64,000 nucleotides of DNA. Origin: JADZFO01 sp964512635. Its GTDB lineage: Bacteria > 4484-113 > JAFGCY01. The stretch is taken from the NCBI GenBank assembly GCA_964512635.1, contig CAZEJB010000011.1, forward strand, positions 1-64,000. The letters are read 5' to 3'. The notes under the pieces are model-generated. The model made no database searches. It was not told where the DNA came from and saw only the letters and a list, made by a program, of their open reading frames with translations. Position numbers and translations under genes: made by a program. Positions 24,580 to 30,900 of the stretch are shown piece by piece (within the stretch, counting starts at the first letter, position 1; each line of letters starts with the position of its first letter).

Positions 24580-24849
24580 CTAGTTAGCGGCAACCGCCGC
24601 TGCTTCGGGCTTCTGCTTGGCCTCACTGACCTTGATCGCCTGGCCGTTAAGCTGGCTGCCATCAAGGGCGGTAATAGCCGTCTGGGCCTCAGCATCGTTC
24701 AGCATCTCGACAAAGCCGAAGCCCTTGGGGGCGCCGGATTCCTTGTCGGTGGCGATGCGGCTGCGCTCGACCGTGCCGTGCGCGGCAAAGGCTTCGGTCA
24801 GCTGAGTCTCGGTGGTCTCGGGGGTAAGGTTGCCAGCATAGATTTTCAT
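24580..24849 (-). CDS. RRM-type RNA-binding protein
   Basis: 89 aa single RNA-recognition motif. RNP2 is IYAGNL (residues 3-8), RNP1 is KGFGFVEM (~42-49). The C-terminal ~15 residues are Ala/Lys/Glu-rich. Similar small RRM proteins in cyanobacteria and other bacteria are often cold-induced; that is family knowledge, not visible here. ATG 24849 is chosen over 24864 because GGAG lies eight bases before it. TATTGT (24871-24866) is a plausible -10. Followed by a strong terminator. Confidence 0.93.
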   Translation of the reverse strand: MKIYAGNLTPETTETQLTEAFAAHGTVERSRIATDKESGAPKGFGFVEMLNDAEAQTAITALDGSQLNGQAIKVSEAKQKPEAAAVAAN

Positions 24850-25110
24850 CGCTGATCTCCTCAATACAATATTGATTTGATGAGCACAGTTAGTGGTTAC
24901 GGCGATTCATCCAGCGGGCAAACCCGTGTCTGCGGACCGGTCAAACGGCGGTAATCAAGAAGGAGTGCGCGCCGCAAGCGGCGTCCATCAAAGAAAGCAT
25001 AACACATGCTTAGATGTTTTGGGCGGAATATCCGAAATTGGTGCAGGTTAAGAAGGATGCGCGTCCCGAATCCGCGGCTGGGGGAACGCGCAGCCAGCGT
25101 CGCACGCTGC

Positions 25111-25116
25111 TACAAT
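25111..25116 (+). promoter_or_regulatory. -10 box of the leaderless Cys-rich protein gene
   Basis: TACAAT, six bases (CTGGCT), then GTG 25123. Confidence 0.6.
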
Positions 25117-25122
25117 CTGGCT

Positions 25123-25686
25123 GTGCGCAAGCTCTTGCTAAGCCTGATCCTGTCGCTGCCTTTGCTCGCCCTGCCGCTCGGCGCCCGGGCGGCCACGGCT
25201 GGAGCCGCAGCAGAGCAGGAAACTCCGCGCGCCGCCAGCAAGGCCGACCGGCCGATGGAGCTTGGCGCCGTGTCTGATACGCCTGTGGCCGCCAGTGCCT
25301 ACAGCGAGGCGACGCAAGACCTGGCGCAGGACATGGTCAGCGATGCCGGCGATGATGTGCTTGACTGCTGTCACCGGATCATCGAGCGCTGCCACACGGT
25401 GAAGCCGAAGTGCATCAGCATGTGCCACAAGTGCGCCACGCCCTTCAAGCCCTGCGCGCCCTGCCTGCCGGAGCTGAGCGGCTGTCACAAGCCTGTCACG
25501 CCCAACATTCCCTGCGCGCCCTGCCTGCCCGAGCTGTGCACCTGCCACAAGCCGGCGGTGGTGGTCAAGCCGGAGGTCTGCTGCGACTGCCCGGTGACGC
25601 TGACCGGCAGCCGCGACATGATCGCGCCGGATGCGGGCTGCGCGTGCGGGTGCCATAAGGACGGCAGCAGCAGCTGGGCTGACTAG
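25123..25686 (+). CDS. Exported Cys-rich protein
   Basis: 187 aa. Signal peptide RKLLLSLILSLPLLALPLGARA, then an Ala/Glu linker, then ~90 residues with some 25 Cys in pairs with His, Lys and Pro (CCHRIIERCH, CISMCHKC). The segment CAPCLPEL occurs twice about 20 residues apart, so the region grew by internal duplication. It lacks a true CXXCH, so heme binding is unlikely; metal binding or disulfide cross-linking is possible. GTG 25123 gives the signal peptide directly and fits the leaderless spacing; the longer frame from 25006 does not. Compare the truncated Cys-rich protein at 2-511. Confidence 0.75.
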   Translation: MRKLLLSLILSLPLLALPLGARAATAGAAAEQETPRAASKADRPMELGAVSDTPVAASAYSEATQDLAQDMVSDAGDDVLDCCHRIIERCHTVKPKCISMCHKCATPFKPCAPCLPELSGCHKPVTPNIPCAPCLPELCTCHKPAVVVKPEVCCDCPVTLTGSRDMIAPDAGCACGCHKDGSSSWAD

Positions 25687-25777
25687 GAGTTTCGATCCAA
25701 CGCAGAGTCAGCCGAGTGAACAGAGGTTCACCGAGAACAATGCTCGCAGCGCTCCGTGTTACTCAGAGGTGTAATCA

Positions 25778-26356
25778 ATGTTCTGGGCTCCCAAGCGGAT
25801 GGGCTATTACCACACCACAGGCCGTGAGCGCGTTGTCGAGCTGGAGGACTTCCCAAAGCAATGCCCCGGGGCGCCGCTTCCACTGTTACTCTCGAAAGGA
25901 GGCAGGGTAGTACTTAGCTACCTGCTCTTCGAAGATTGGGACGAGGAAGATCCCACTTTGATGCGGGACAAGCACGGCAATGTAATCGGTTTCATGAAAC
26001 CAAAGCCGGCAAGCGACAGAATCTCACCGGAAACAGCCTTCGTTTGTTTCTCCTCCGGGCTGCACATGATGGGCGGACCGAACGATGAGGTTCTTTCAGG
26101 ACATCCTTTGTACAAGCAAGGGCTTGGCCCTTATGGCGTTTATGAGGTTCATGGTTCTGACCTCCCAAAGGCGTTAGAGCGGATCAATTCGGTTCATTCT
26201 AATCATGATCCAAAGCGATTTGAGGGGCTGAGGCACCTGATATTTACTTTCCATGACGAGACCTTTGAGTGCGTTACATACGGCTACGAGATCCGTGTCG
26301 AGTCGCTACCCCAACCGGCGCGGTTAGCGCGTATGTGCGAACTGCTGAACAGCTAG
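25778..26356 (+). CDS. Accessory protein, paralogue 1 of a tandem pair
   Basis: 192 aa soluble protein of unrecognised family. Shared with the 26598 gene: GGPNDEVLSGHPL (GRPNDEAIRGHPY), LxYG, LERINSVH (LERMNRVH), RFEGLRHLIFTFHDETFECV (ERFRHFVFMFKEETFECV). ATG 25778 has AGAGGTG six bases upstream. The gene is visibly AT-richer than the flanking housekeeping genes. A 97 bp repeat (26372-26468) begins 15 bp after its stop; the same repeat follows the paralogue. Looks like transferred or cassette-like DNA; function unknown. Confidence 0.7.
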   Translation: MFWAPKRMGYYHTTGRERVVELEDFPKQCPGAPLPLLLSKGGRVVLSYLLFEDWDEEDPTLMRDKHGNVIGFMKPKPASDRISPETAFVCFSSGLHMMGGPNDEVLSGHPLYKQGLGPYGVYEVHGSDLPKALERINSVHSNHDPKRFEGLRHLIFTFHDETFECVTYGYEIRVESLPQPARLARMCELLNS

Positions 26357-26371
26357 CAACCGCAATATGCC

Positions 26372-26468
26372 GCGCCGCGCAGCGGCGACGATCCGCGCTG
26401 AGCGCAGCGAGGCGCGGCCTCCAGAGCAGAAGTGTTTGAACTGCAAAGGGCGCGAAGAACGCGAAGAC
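26372..26468 (+). repeat. 97 bp direct repeat, copy 1 (after paralogue 1)
   Basis: Same length and near-identical to 27195-27291. Begins with the palindromic GCGCCGCGCAGCGGCGAC and ends in the 9 bp repeats GCAAAGGGC-GCGAAGAAC. Confidence 0.85.
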
Positions 26469-26525
26469 TGGAATGGGAACCGGCGACTTGGTGTTCTTTG
26501 CGCTCTTTGTGTTCTTTGCGGTTGG
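26439..26525. repeat. Nonamer repeats as inverted arms (GCAAAGAAC type)
   Basis: Left arm GCAAAGGGC-GCGAAGAAC-GCGAAGACT (26443-26469). The right arm (26491-26525) read on the minus strand is CGCAAAGAA-CACAAAGAG-CGCAAAGAA. The loop is ~21 bp. Confidence 0.8.
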
Positions 26526-26557
26526 ATTCTTCGATCCCAACATCGTAGACTAGACCA

Positions 26558-26583
26558 GTAGCGCAGCACTCAGTGGCGGCGCA
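26558..26583 (+). repeat. 26 bp hairpin element, inverted with 27459-27484
   Basis: GTAGCGCAGCACTCAGTGGC then GGCGCA. The reverse complement, with one mismatch, is at 27459-27484. The two copies bracket paralogue 2 and its 97 bp repeat. Confidence 0.75.
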
Positions 26584-26597
26584 AGGCAGGTAACCAG

Positions 26598-27194
26598 ATG
26601 GCAGACACCAAGATTACCGATTGGAGCATGGGGCCAGAAGTCGCCAGGGGCATCTACAGCGTGGATGCGCGAGACAGGCTGGTGGAACTGAAGGACGTTG
26701 TGATGGGCGATTCCTACGACTACTTGGCATCGCTTTCAAGCGCGGCCGGAACCGTAATCAGCTATGAACCTTCAATGGCCCATGTTTTGCAACAGAGTTT
26801 TCGGATCACCTGGACGGGACGCAGGGATGACCAGCAGGAAGCTGTCTGGGCCTTCGTGTACTTTCCCGGAACTCTGTTTCAAATGTCGGGCAGGCCAAAT
26901 GACGAAGCAATTCGCGGCCATCCTTACGACCACCGAGGGTTAATCAACTATGGCATCGCTGTTGAAGTTCTTGACTCTTCGTTGATCCGGGCGCTTGAAA
27001 GGATGAACCGCGTGCACGGCGGTCACAAGTCTGTGCACTACGAGAGATTTAGACACTTTGTATTCATGTTTAAAGAGGAAACGTTTGAATGCGTTGCCGA
27101 CGGGTATCGCGCTTGGTTGGAAGGCGGCGTGAGAGACAGGTTTGAACGCATGGCGGAGATACTAGAAGCCGAGAGTGGATACCTTCGACGTTGA
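26598..27194 (+). CDS. Accessory protein, paralogue 2 of a tandem pair
   Basis: 198 aa, homologous to 25778-26356 over the C-terminal two thirds (GRPNDEAIRGHPYDHRGLI; ALERMNRVHGGHKSVHYERF; FKEETFECVADGYR). The N-terminal third differs more. No signal peptide or membrane helix. ATG 26598 has a weak AGG site. Like paralogue 1 it is AT-richer than its surroundings and is followed, here with no gap, by the 97 bp repeat. It lies between two inverted 26 bp hairpin elements. Function unknown. Confidence 0.7.
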   Translation: MADTKITDWSMGPEVARGIYSVDARDRLVELKDVVMGDSYDYLASLSSAAGTVISYEPSMAHVLQQSFRITWTGRRDDQQEAVWAFVYFPGTLFQMSGRPNDEAIRGHPYDHRGLINYGIAVEVLDSSLIRALERMNRVHGGHKSVHYERFRHFVFMFKEETFECVADGYRAWLEGGVRDRFERMAEILEAESGYLRR

Positions 27195-27291
27195 GCGCCG
27201 CGCAGCGGCGACAATCCGCGCTGAGCGTTGCGAGGCGCGGCCTCCGGAGCAGAAGTGTTTGAACCGCAAAGGGCGCGAAGAGCGCTAAGAC
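27195..27291 (+). repeat. 97 bp direct repeat, copy 2 (after paralogue 2)
   Basis: Starts at the base after the TGA of paralogue 2. Offset from copy 1 is exactly 823 bp. Confidence 0.85.
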
Positions 27292-27360
27292 CCGGTAGGA
27301 CGTGCTCAGGGCCAACTCTTACTTTGTGTTCTTCGTGTTCTTTGTGTACTTCGTGGTTGA
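27261..27360. repeat. Nonamer repeats as inverted arms (CACGAAGAA type)
   Basis: Left arm CGCAAAGGG-CGCGAAGAG-CGCTAAGAC (27265-27291). The right arm (27322-27360) read on the minus strand is CCACGAAGT-ACACAAAGA-ACACGAAGA-ACACAAAG. Confidence 0.8.
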
Positions 27361-27458
27361 TATCTTCTTCCCCAAAACCAAGCTCAGAGCAAGGCCCACC
27401 GGTTGCAAACCGGCTATGCCGGCCTGGCCCGGGTCCGAAGTCGAGAAGCTGCAAACGC

Positions 27459-27484
27459 TGCGCCGCCACTGAGTGCGGCGCTAC
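27459..27484 (-). repeat. 26 bp hairpin element, inverted copy of 26558-26583
   Basis: TGCGCCGCCACTGAGTGCGG then CGCTAC. Self-complementary ends GCGCCGC/GCGGCGC make it a hairpin as well. Confidence 0.7.
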
Positions 27485-27541
27485 CGGCCTCGCAGTCCCG
27501 CAATCCGATTGGACAGGACCAGGGCTGAAGACCAGATCCAA

Positions 27542-27663
27542 AGGGAGCTAACAGAGCTAACTGAGTTAAACAGAGTCTGAGACAGGCAGTAGCCTTACCA
27601 TCGTCTTCAACCTGTGCACACTCAACATGAGGACGATTGCTTTACTCGGTTGAGCTCTGTTGG
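27542..27663. repeat. Nonamer repeats as inverted arms (GCTAACAGA type)
   Basis: Left arm GAGCTAACAGAGCTAACTGA then GTTAAACAGAG (27544-27574). The right arm (27641-27666) read on the minus strand is GAGCCAACAGAGCTCAACCG. Confidence 0.65.
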
Positions 27664-27805
27664 CTCCTTTTATGGATTGGATTCCGGAACAAGAAATAGG
27701 GGGCACAGTCCCGCGCCCCATCCATTAACCAGCTCATCAGGACGGCCCTGCCAGAAAGACGCGCGGACGGGGCCGCGCTGCTACGGACGGCTGAGGATAA
27801 GCACT

Positions 27806-27885
27806 GGCCCTACAAGCAGCAGACGGCCGCACATCCGTGTGGCCCTACGAGCTTAAGAAGGCCGCACATCCGTGCGGCCCTACAG
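27806..27885 (+). repeat. REP-like palindrome cluster
   Basis: Two copies of GGCCGCACATCCGTGYGGCC followed by CTAC (27825-27850, 27860-27885), after a partial GGCCCTACAAG. The last copy covers the stop codon of kptA. Confidence 0.75.
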
Positions 27886-28431
27886 ATCAAGAAGCGTGAT
27901 CGCCTCCACCGGCACCTTGTACGTCAGCCAGACGCCGTTGTCAGCGCAGTAGAACACATGGCCGGCATCGTGGAGTTCGAGCGCGGCGATGCGCAGCACC
28001 ACGGGCTCGCCGTAGCGCCGGCCGACGCTGATCGCGGTTGCGGTGTCCACCGAGAGGTGTACATGCTGGCGGCGGCCGGGGCGCAGTCCCTCGGCCAGGA
28101 TCGAATCGAGATTGCGCTTTGCCGTGCCGTGGAACAAAAGCTCCGGTGGCACCTGCGGCTCGTAGGCTATCGCCACTTCGCGCGCCGAGTGGCCCTGGAC
28201 CGCGCGGATGCGCAGGCCGTCGGGTGAGATTGCAAAGCGCTGCTTGTCGTTGTCCGCCACCACGCGCTCAAGCTGCTCGCGGCTGATGCGCCGGCCACGG
28301 CTGGCCGCGCCAGCCAGCAGGGCGTCGATTTCGGCCCAGCCCTCGCGGTCGAGGGTAATTGCAGCGGCGCCGGGCTGATGCCGCAGGACGAGGCTGAGGT
28401 ATTTGCTTAGCTCAATGTCGCGACGATCCAT
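27880..28431 (-). CDS. kptA: KptA/Tpt1 RNA 2'-phosphotransferase
   Basis: 183 aa. In eukaryotes Tpt1 removes the splice-junction 2'-phosphate from tRNA using NAD+; bacterial KptA has the same chemistry without a known splicing substrate. Motifs: LSKYLSLVLRHQPG (family start), LFHGTAKRNLDSILAEGLRPGRRQHVHLS (catalytic His/Arg region, NAD pocket) and YCADNGVWLTYKVP. Length is standard. ATG 28431 lies nine bases after TAAACT with no Shine-Dalgarno, so it may be leaderless. Its stop codon lies in a REP element. An accessory-region neighbour, but compositionally like the core genome. Confidence 0.93.
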   Translation of the reverse strand: MDRRDIELSKYLSLVLRHQPGAAAITLDREGWAEIDALLAGAASRGRRISREQLERVVADNDKQRFAISPDGLRIRAVQGHSAREVAIAYEPQVPPELLFHGTAKRNLDSILAEGLRPGRRQHVHLSVDTATAISVGRRYGEPVVLRIAALELHDAGHVFYCADNGVWLTYKVPVEAITLLDL

Positions 28432-28483
28432 ACGGGGGGAAGTTTAGAGGATTCACACGCGGATTGGCCGCGCCGCCGGGGAC

Positions 28484-28511
28484 GGCTGGGGACAAGCCCC
28501 AGGCCTACAAG
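28484..28511 (+). repeat. REP palindrome
   Basis: GGCTGGGGACAAGCCCCAGG then CCTACAAG, the same family as at 15183 and 34981. Confidence 0.75.
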
Positions 28512-28542
28512 GACCAGATGAGCGCGCTCCACGCGCCCCTGC

Positions 28543-28626
28543 CTCGTCTCCTGTCCCCTGTCCCTAGTCCCTTGGCCCTTATACCTTGTACCTTGGCCCT
28601 TGGCCCTTGGCCCTTGCACCTTGGCC
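28543..28626 (-). repeat. Twelve-unit heptamer tandem array (CTTGGCC type)
   Basis: Exactly 84 bp in strict 7 bp register: CTCGTCT, CCTGTCC x2, CTAGTCC, CTTGGCC, CTTATAC, CTTGTAC, CTTGGCC x3, CTTGCAC, CTTGGCC. It ends 4 bp before the stop codon of the 28631 gene. A lone arm with no inverted partner nearby. Confidence 0.9.
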
Positions 28627-28630
28627 CTTT

Positions 28631-30778
28631 CTACGGTGTCTTTGTATCCCGCACGATGATGCTGGCCGGATAGAAGCCGCCGTTAAGCGGGATGCCGATG
28701 ATCTTCAGGCGGCGGCTGGTGCCGGGCTCGAGGGTCACCTGTTCCAGCAGCTGCTCGTCGCCGCCTTTGACGAGCTGGCTGACCACATACTTGTCGTTGA
28801 TGAAGAACTGGCCCTTGACCTCGCCTGCAGAGCCGCGCAGCACCACATAGACCGTGGCCGGCGTCGATTTCGTGTTGCTGACTTCGACGCTGTAGCTGTG
28901 GGTCATGCCGTACATGCCGTGCAGGATGGTGCGGCCGGCGAGGTCCTGCGGCGCGTTCTGGCCGAGACGCAGATAGAGCCAGTCATCGCCGGTCTTCCAC
29001 TCCCGGGACTCGCTGTAATAGGGCTCGGGGTAGACCATGCTGGATGCCAAGTCGGTGCGGGTATAGGCGCTTTCGGTGGGCCAGTGCCCGGCCTCCAGCA
29101 CCACGGTTTCGATCCGCAGGTTGCAGCCGGCCAGGTTGGTCAGTTTGTAATAGCCGCTGCTGGTGTAGCCGCGGGGCAGGGCCTGGCCGCAGAGCAGGGC
29201 CTGCGAGCCCGGGGCGATCCGCAGCACATAGCCCGCGCCGGTGTTGAGGTTGGCCCAGAAATTCTCGCAGCTCTTGTAGCCGACGAAATAGGTATTGATA
29301 TCCGGGGCGCAGGAGCCGGGTATGACGTGCACCGCGCCGACCTCATCGCCTTCGTTGACGAGGCGGGCGAAGAACTGCAGGTTCTGGTCGCCCTGGTTCT
29401 GGTGGTGGTAGACGAGGCGGCCCGAGACTCCCTCCGGCAGATCGGCGAAGTAGAGCAGCTGGGGCTGCTTGACGCCCTCCGGCGCGTTGGAAAACCAGGT
29501 ATAGCTTTCCCGGGGCAGCTTGAGGCTGCGGTTCTCGATCTTCACATCGACCACGCCGCTGAGGGGCTCGCCGATGCTGGAGATGGTGTAGTCCAGGCGG
29601 ACAGTCTTGCTCTTGCCGGGGGCGACGCCCAGCGGCGGCACGGTATCCCGCAGGGGCTGGTCGCCGAAGGTGGCCTTGAGCTCCTTAAGCTTTGCCTTGG
29701 GCATGGCGGCGATGTCGTCCGGCGTCAGCAGCGGGCCGCGCCAGGAGACCCTCGCGCTGAGCGGAACTGCGGCCTGCGAGCGGATAGCCCATTCAACGGC
29801 GATGCGCGCGGCGTCCTCGCTGGCCGGGCCGGTGACCTGCGCCACCAGCTCGCCGGGCGGCGAGACAGTTTTGAACTGGGTCTCCAGCGGCGGTTCATAG
29901 GGTTTGTGACCCAGCGAGACCATCAGGCGCTGAAAAGCCGGATCCGGCAGCAGATCGCTGAGGCTGACGTCCTGTACGCCGCCCTGACCCACGCGGCCGG
30001 TGCTGGTCTGGACATACTTGGGCGCCTCGGCGCTGTCGTCGCCTTCTGCCGGCTGGTCCGCATCCTGCCCGGGTTTGGCGGCCGGCTTATCCTTGGGCTT
30101 ATCCTTGGGCTTATCCTTGGGCTTATCCTTGGGTTTGGCGTTGGGTTTCGGTTTGGGCTTGTCCTTGGGTTTTTCCTTAGTAGCCTTGCTCTTAGCCGCA
30201 GAGCTGCTCTTGCCGGCGGATACCTGCTTGTTGTCAGAACTGCTATGCTCGGGTTCGCGGGGCATCGAAACGCGCTCCGCATCCGGGCCCAGTTCCGGCA
30301 GCGCAGCTTCGTCCGGTGGGGTGGCGGTCACGGCCAGTCCCAGCGCGCGCTGCAGATCGGCCTGCCACTGTCCGGCGAGCTCCAGTGGGCTGAGTCCCAT
30401 GAGCTGGGCTTCGGCGGCACTGGCGGCCAGCAGCAGTTTGCCGTTCAGCAGGAGTTCGGCGCCGTTGCCGCTCGCATCGGGGCCGACGCTGAGCTCGAGC
30501 TTTTCCTGGCGGTAGGCGCGGGTCAGCACTGTGGCCGCAGCAGCGAAACGGCGCTCAAGGCTGCGGGCCGGGGCATCCGCCCGCGGCAGGCGCAGCACGG
30601 TGCGGTCATTGACCACCATCGCCAGAACAGCGATATCTTCCCTGGTGCGCTGGCGCTGGGTTTCGATGCGGATGCTGCGCTGGGGCTCGGGGCCGGCCAG
30701 GGCCGGGGCATACGCGCAGAGCAGGCCCAGCGCAATGAGCCATACAAGAATTCGCTTGACTGTGGAATAGTGCTGCAA
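28631..30778 (-). CDS. Large secreted protein of unknown function with (KPKD)n linker
   Basis: About 715 aa. Signal peptide VKRILVWLIALGLLCAYAPALAG. An N-terminal domain of ~150 residues precedes a disordered Lys/Pro/Asp linker with KPKD units made by a perfect 12 bp tandem repeat. A ~450-residue C-terminal region follows with beta-rich segments (SYTWFSNAPEG; LVYHHQNQGDQNLQFFARLVN; HGMYGMTHSYSVEVSNTKS; FFINDKYVVSQLVKGG; RLKIIGIPLNGGFYPASIIVRD). TTG 30778 is preferred: TATAAT lies ten bases upstream, and the longer frame starts on that box. Divergent from the VIT/VWA gene, so both may serve the cell surface. No family recognised. Confidence 0.7.
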   Translation of the reverse strand: MQHYSTVKRILVWLIALGLLCAYAPALAGPEPQRSIRIETQRQRTREDIAVLAMVVNDRTVLRLPRADAPARSLERRFAAAATVLTRAYRQEKLELSVGPDASGNGAELLLNGKLLLAASAAEAQLMGLSPLELAGQWQADLQRALGLAVTATPPDEAALPELGPDAERVSMPREPEHSSSDNKQVSAGKSSSAAKSKATKEKPKDKPKPKPNAKPKDKPKDKPKDKPKDKPAAKPGQDADQPAEGDDSAEAPKYVQTSTGRVGQGGVQDVSLSDLLPDPAFQRLMVSLGHKPYEPPLETQFKTVSPPGELVAQVTGPASEDAARIAVEWAIRSQAAVPLSARVSWRGPLLTPDDIAAMPKAKLKELKATFGDQPLRDTVPPLGVAPGKSKTVRLDYTISSIGEPLSGVVDVKIENRSLKLPRESYTWFSNAPEGVKQPQLLYFADLPEGVSGRLVYHHQNQGDQNLQFFARLVNEGDEVGAVHVIPGSCAPDINTYFVGYKSCENFWANLNTGAGYVLRIAPGSQALLCGQALPRGYTSSGYYKLTNLAGCNLRIETVVLEAGHWPTESAYTRTDLASSMVYPEPYYSESREWKTGDDWLYLRLGQNAPQDLAGRTILHGMYGMTHSYSVEVSNTKSTPATVYVVLRGSAGEVKGQFFINDKYVVSQLVKGGDEQLLEQVTLEPGTSRRLKIIGIPLNGGFYPASIIVRDTKTP
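30084..30131 (-). repeat. 12 bp minisatellite in the coding region (4 units)
   Basis: GGCTTATCCTTG x4 on the plus strand, encoding KPKD units on the minus strand. Prone to copy-number change. Confidence 0.85.
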
Positions 30779-30900
30779 GGAGTGCCCAATTATAGTCAAC
30801 GGTTTCGTGATAGCCTATGTTCATTCCGTGAGACCTGAAAACTTGAACAGCCGCGCAGACGAGTTAGTCTGACACGCATCTGTAATGGGAGGGCTCTTTT

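Larger units (their letters stand above)
27292..27879. other. Repeat-dominated intergenic DNA between paralogue 2 and kptA
   Basis: No gene supported. The stretch holds the nonamer arms, the 26 bp hairpin copy, a third nonamer pair (27542-27663) and a REP cluster (27806-27885). The short open frames here are built from repeat DNA. Confidence 0.7.

Noticed and set aside
25372..25686. Multiheme cytochrome reading of the Cys-rich protein
   Set aside because: Spacings are CxxxCH or CxCH; no true CXXCH is present.
26372..27484. Integron attC sites or a CRISPR array
   Set aside because: No integrase, no GTTRRRY/RYYYAAC cores and no spacers; repeats are two copies 823 bp apart plus short-period tandem units.
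28586..30838. 750-codon plus-strand frame opposite the secreted (KPKD)n protein
   Set aside because: Mirror of the minus-strand gene, with no signal peptide or family motif, starting inside the heptamer array.
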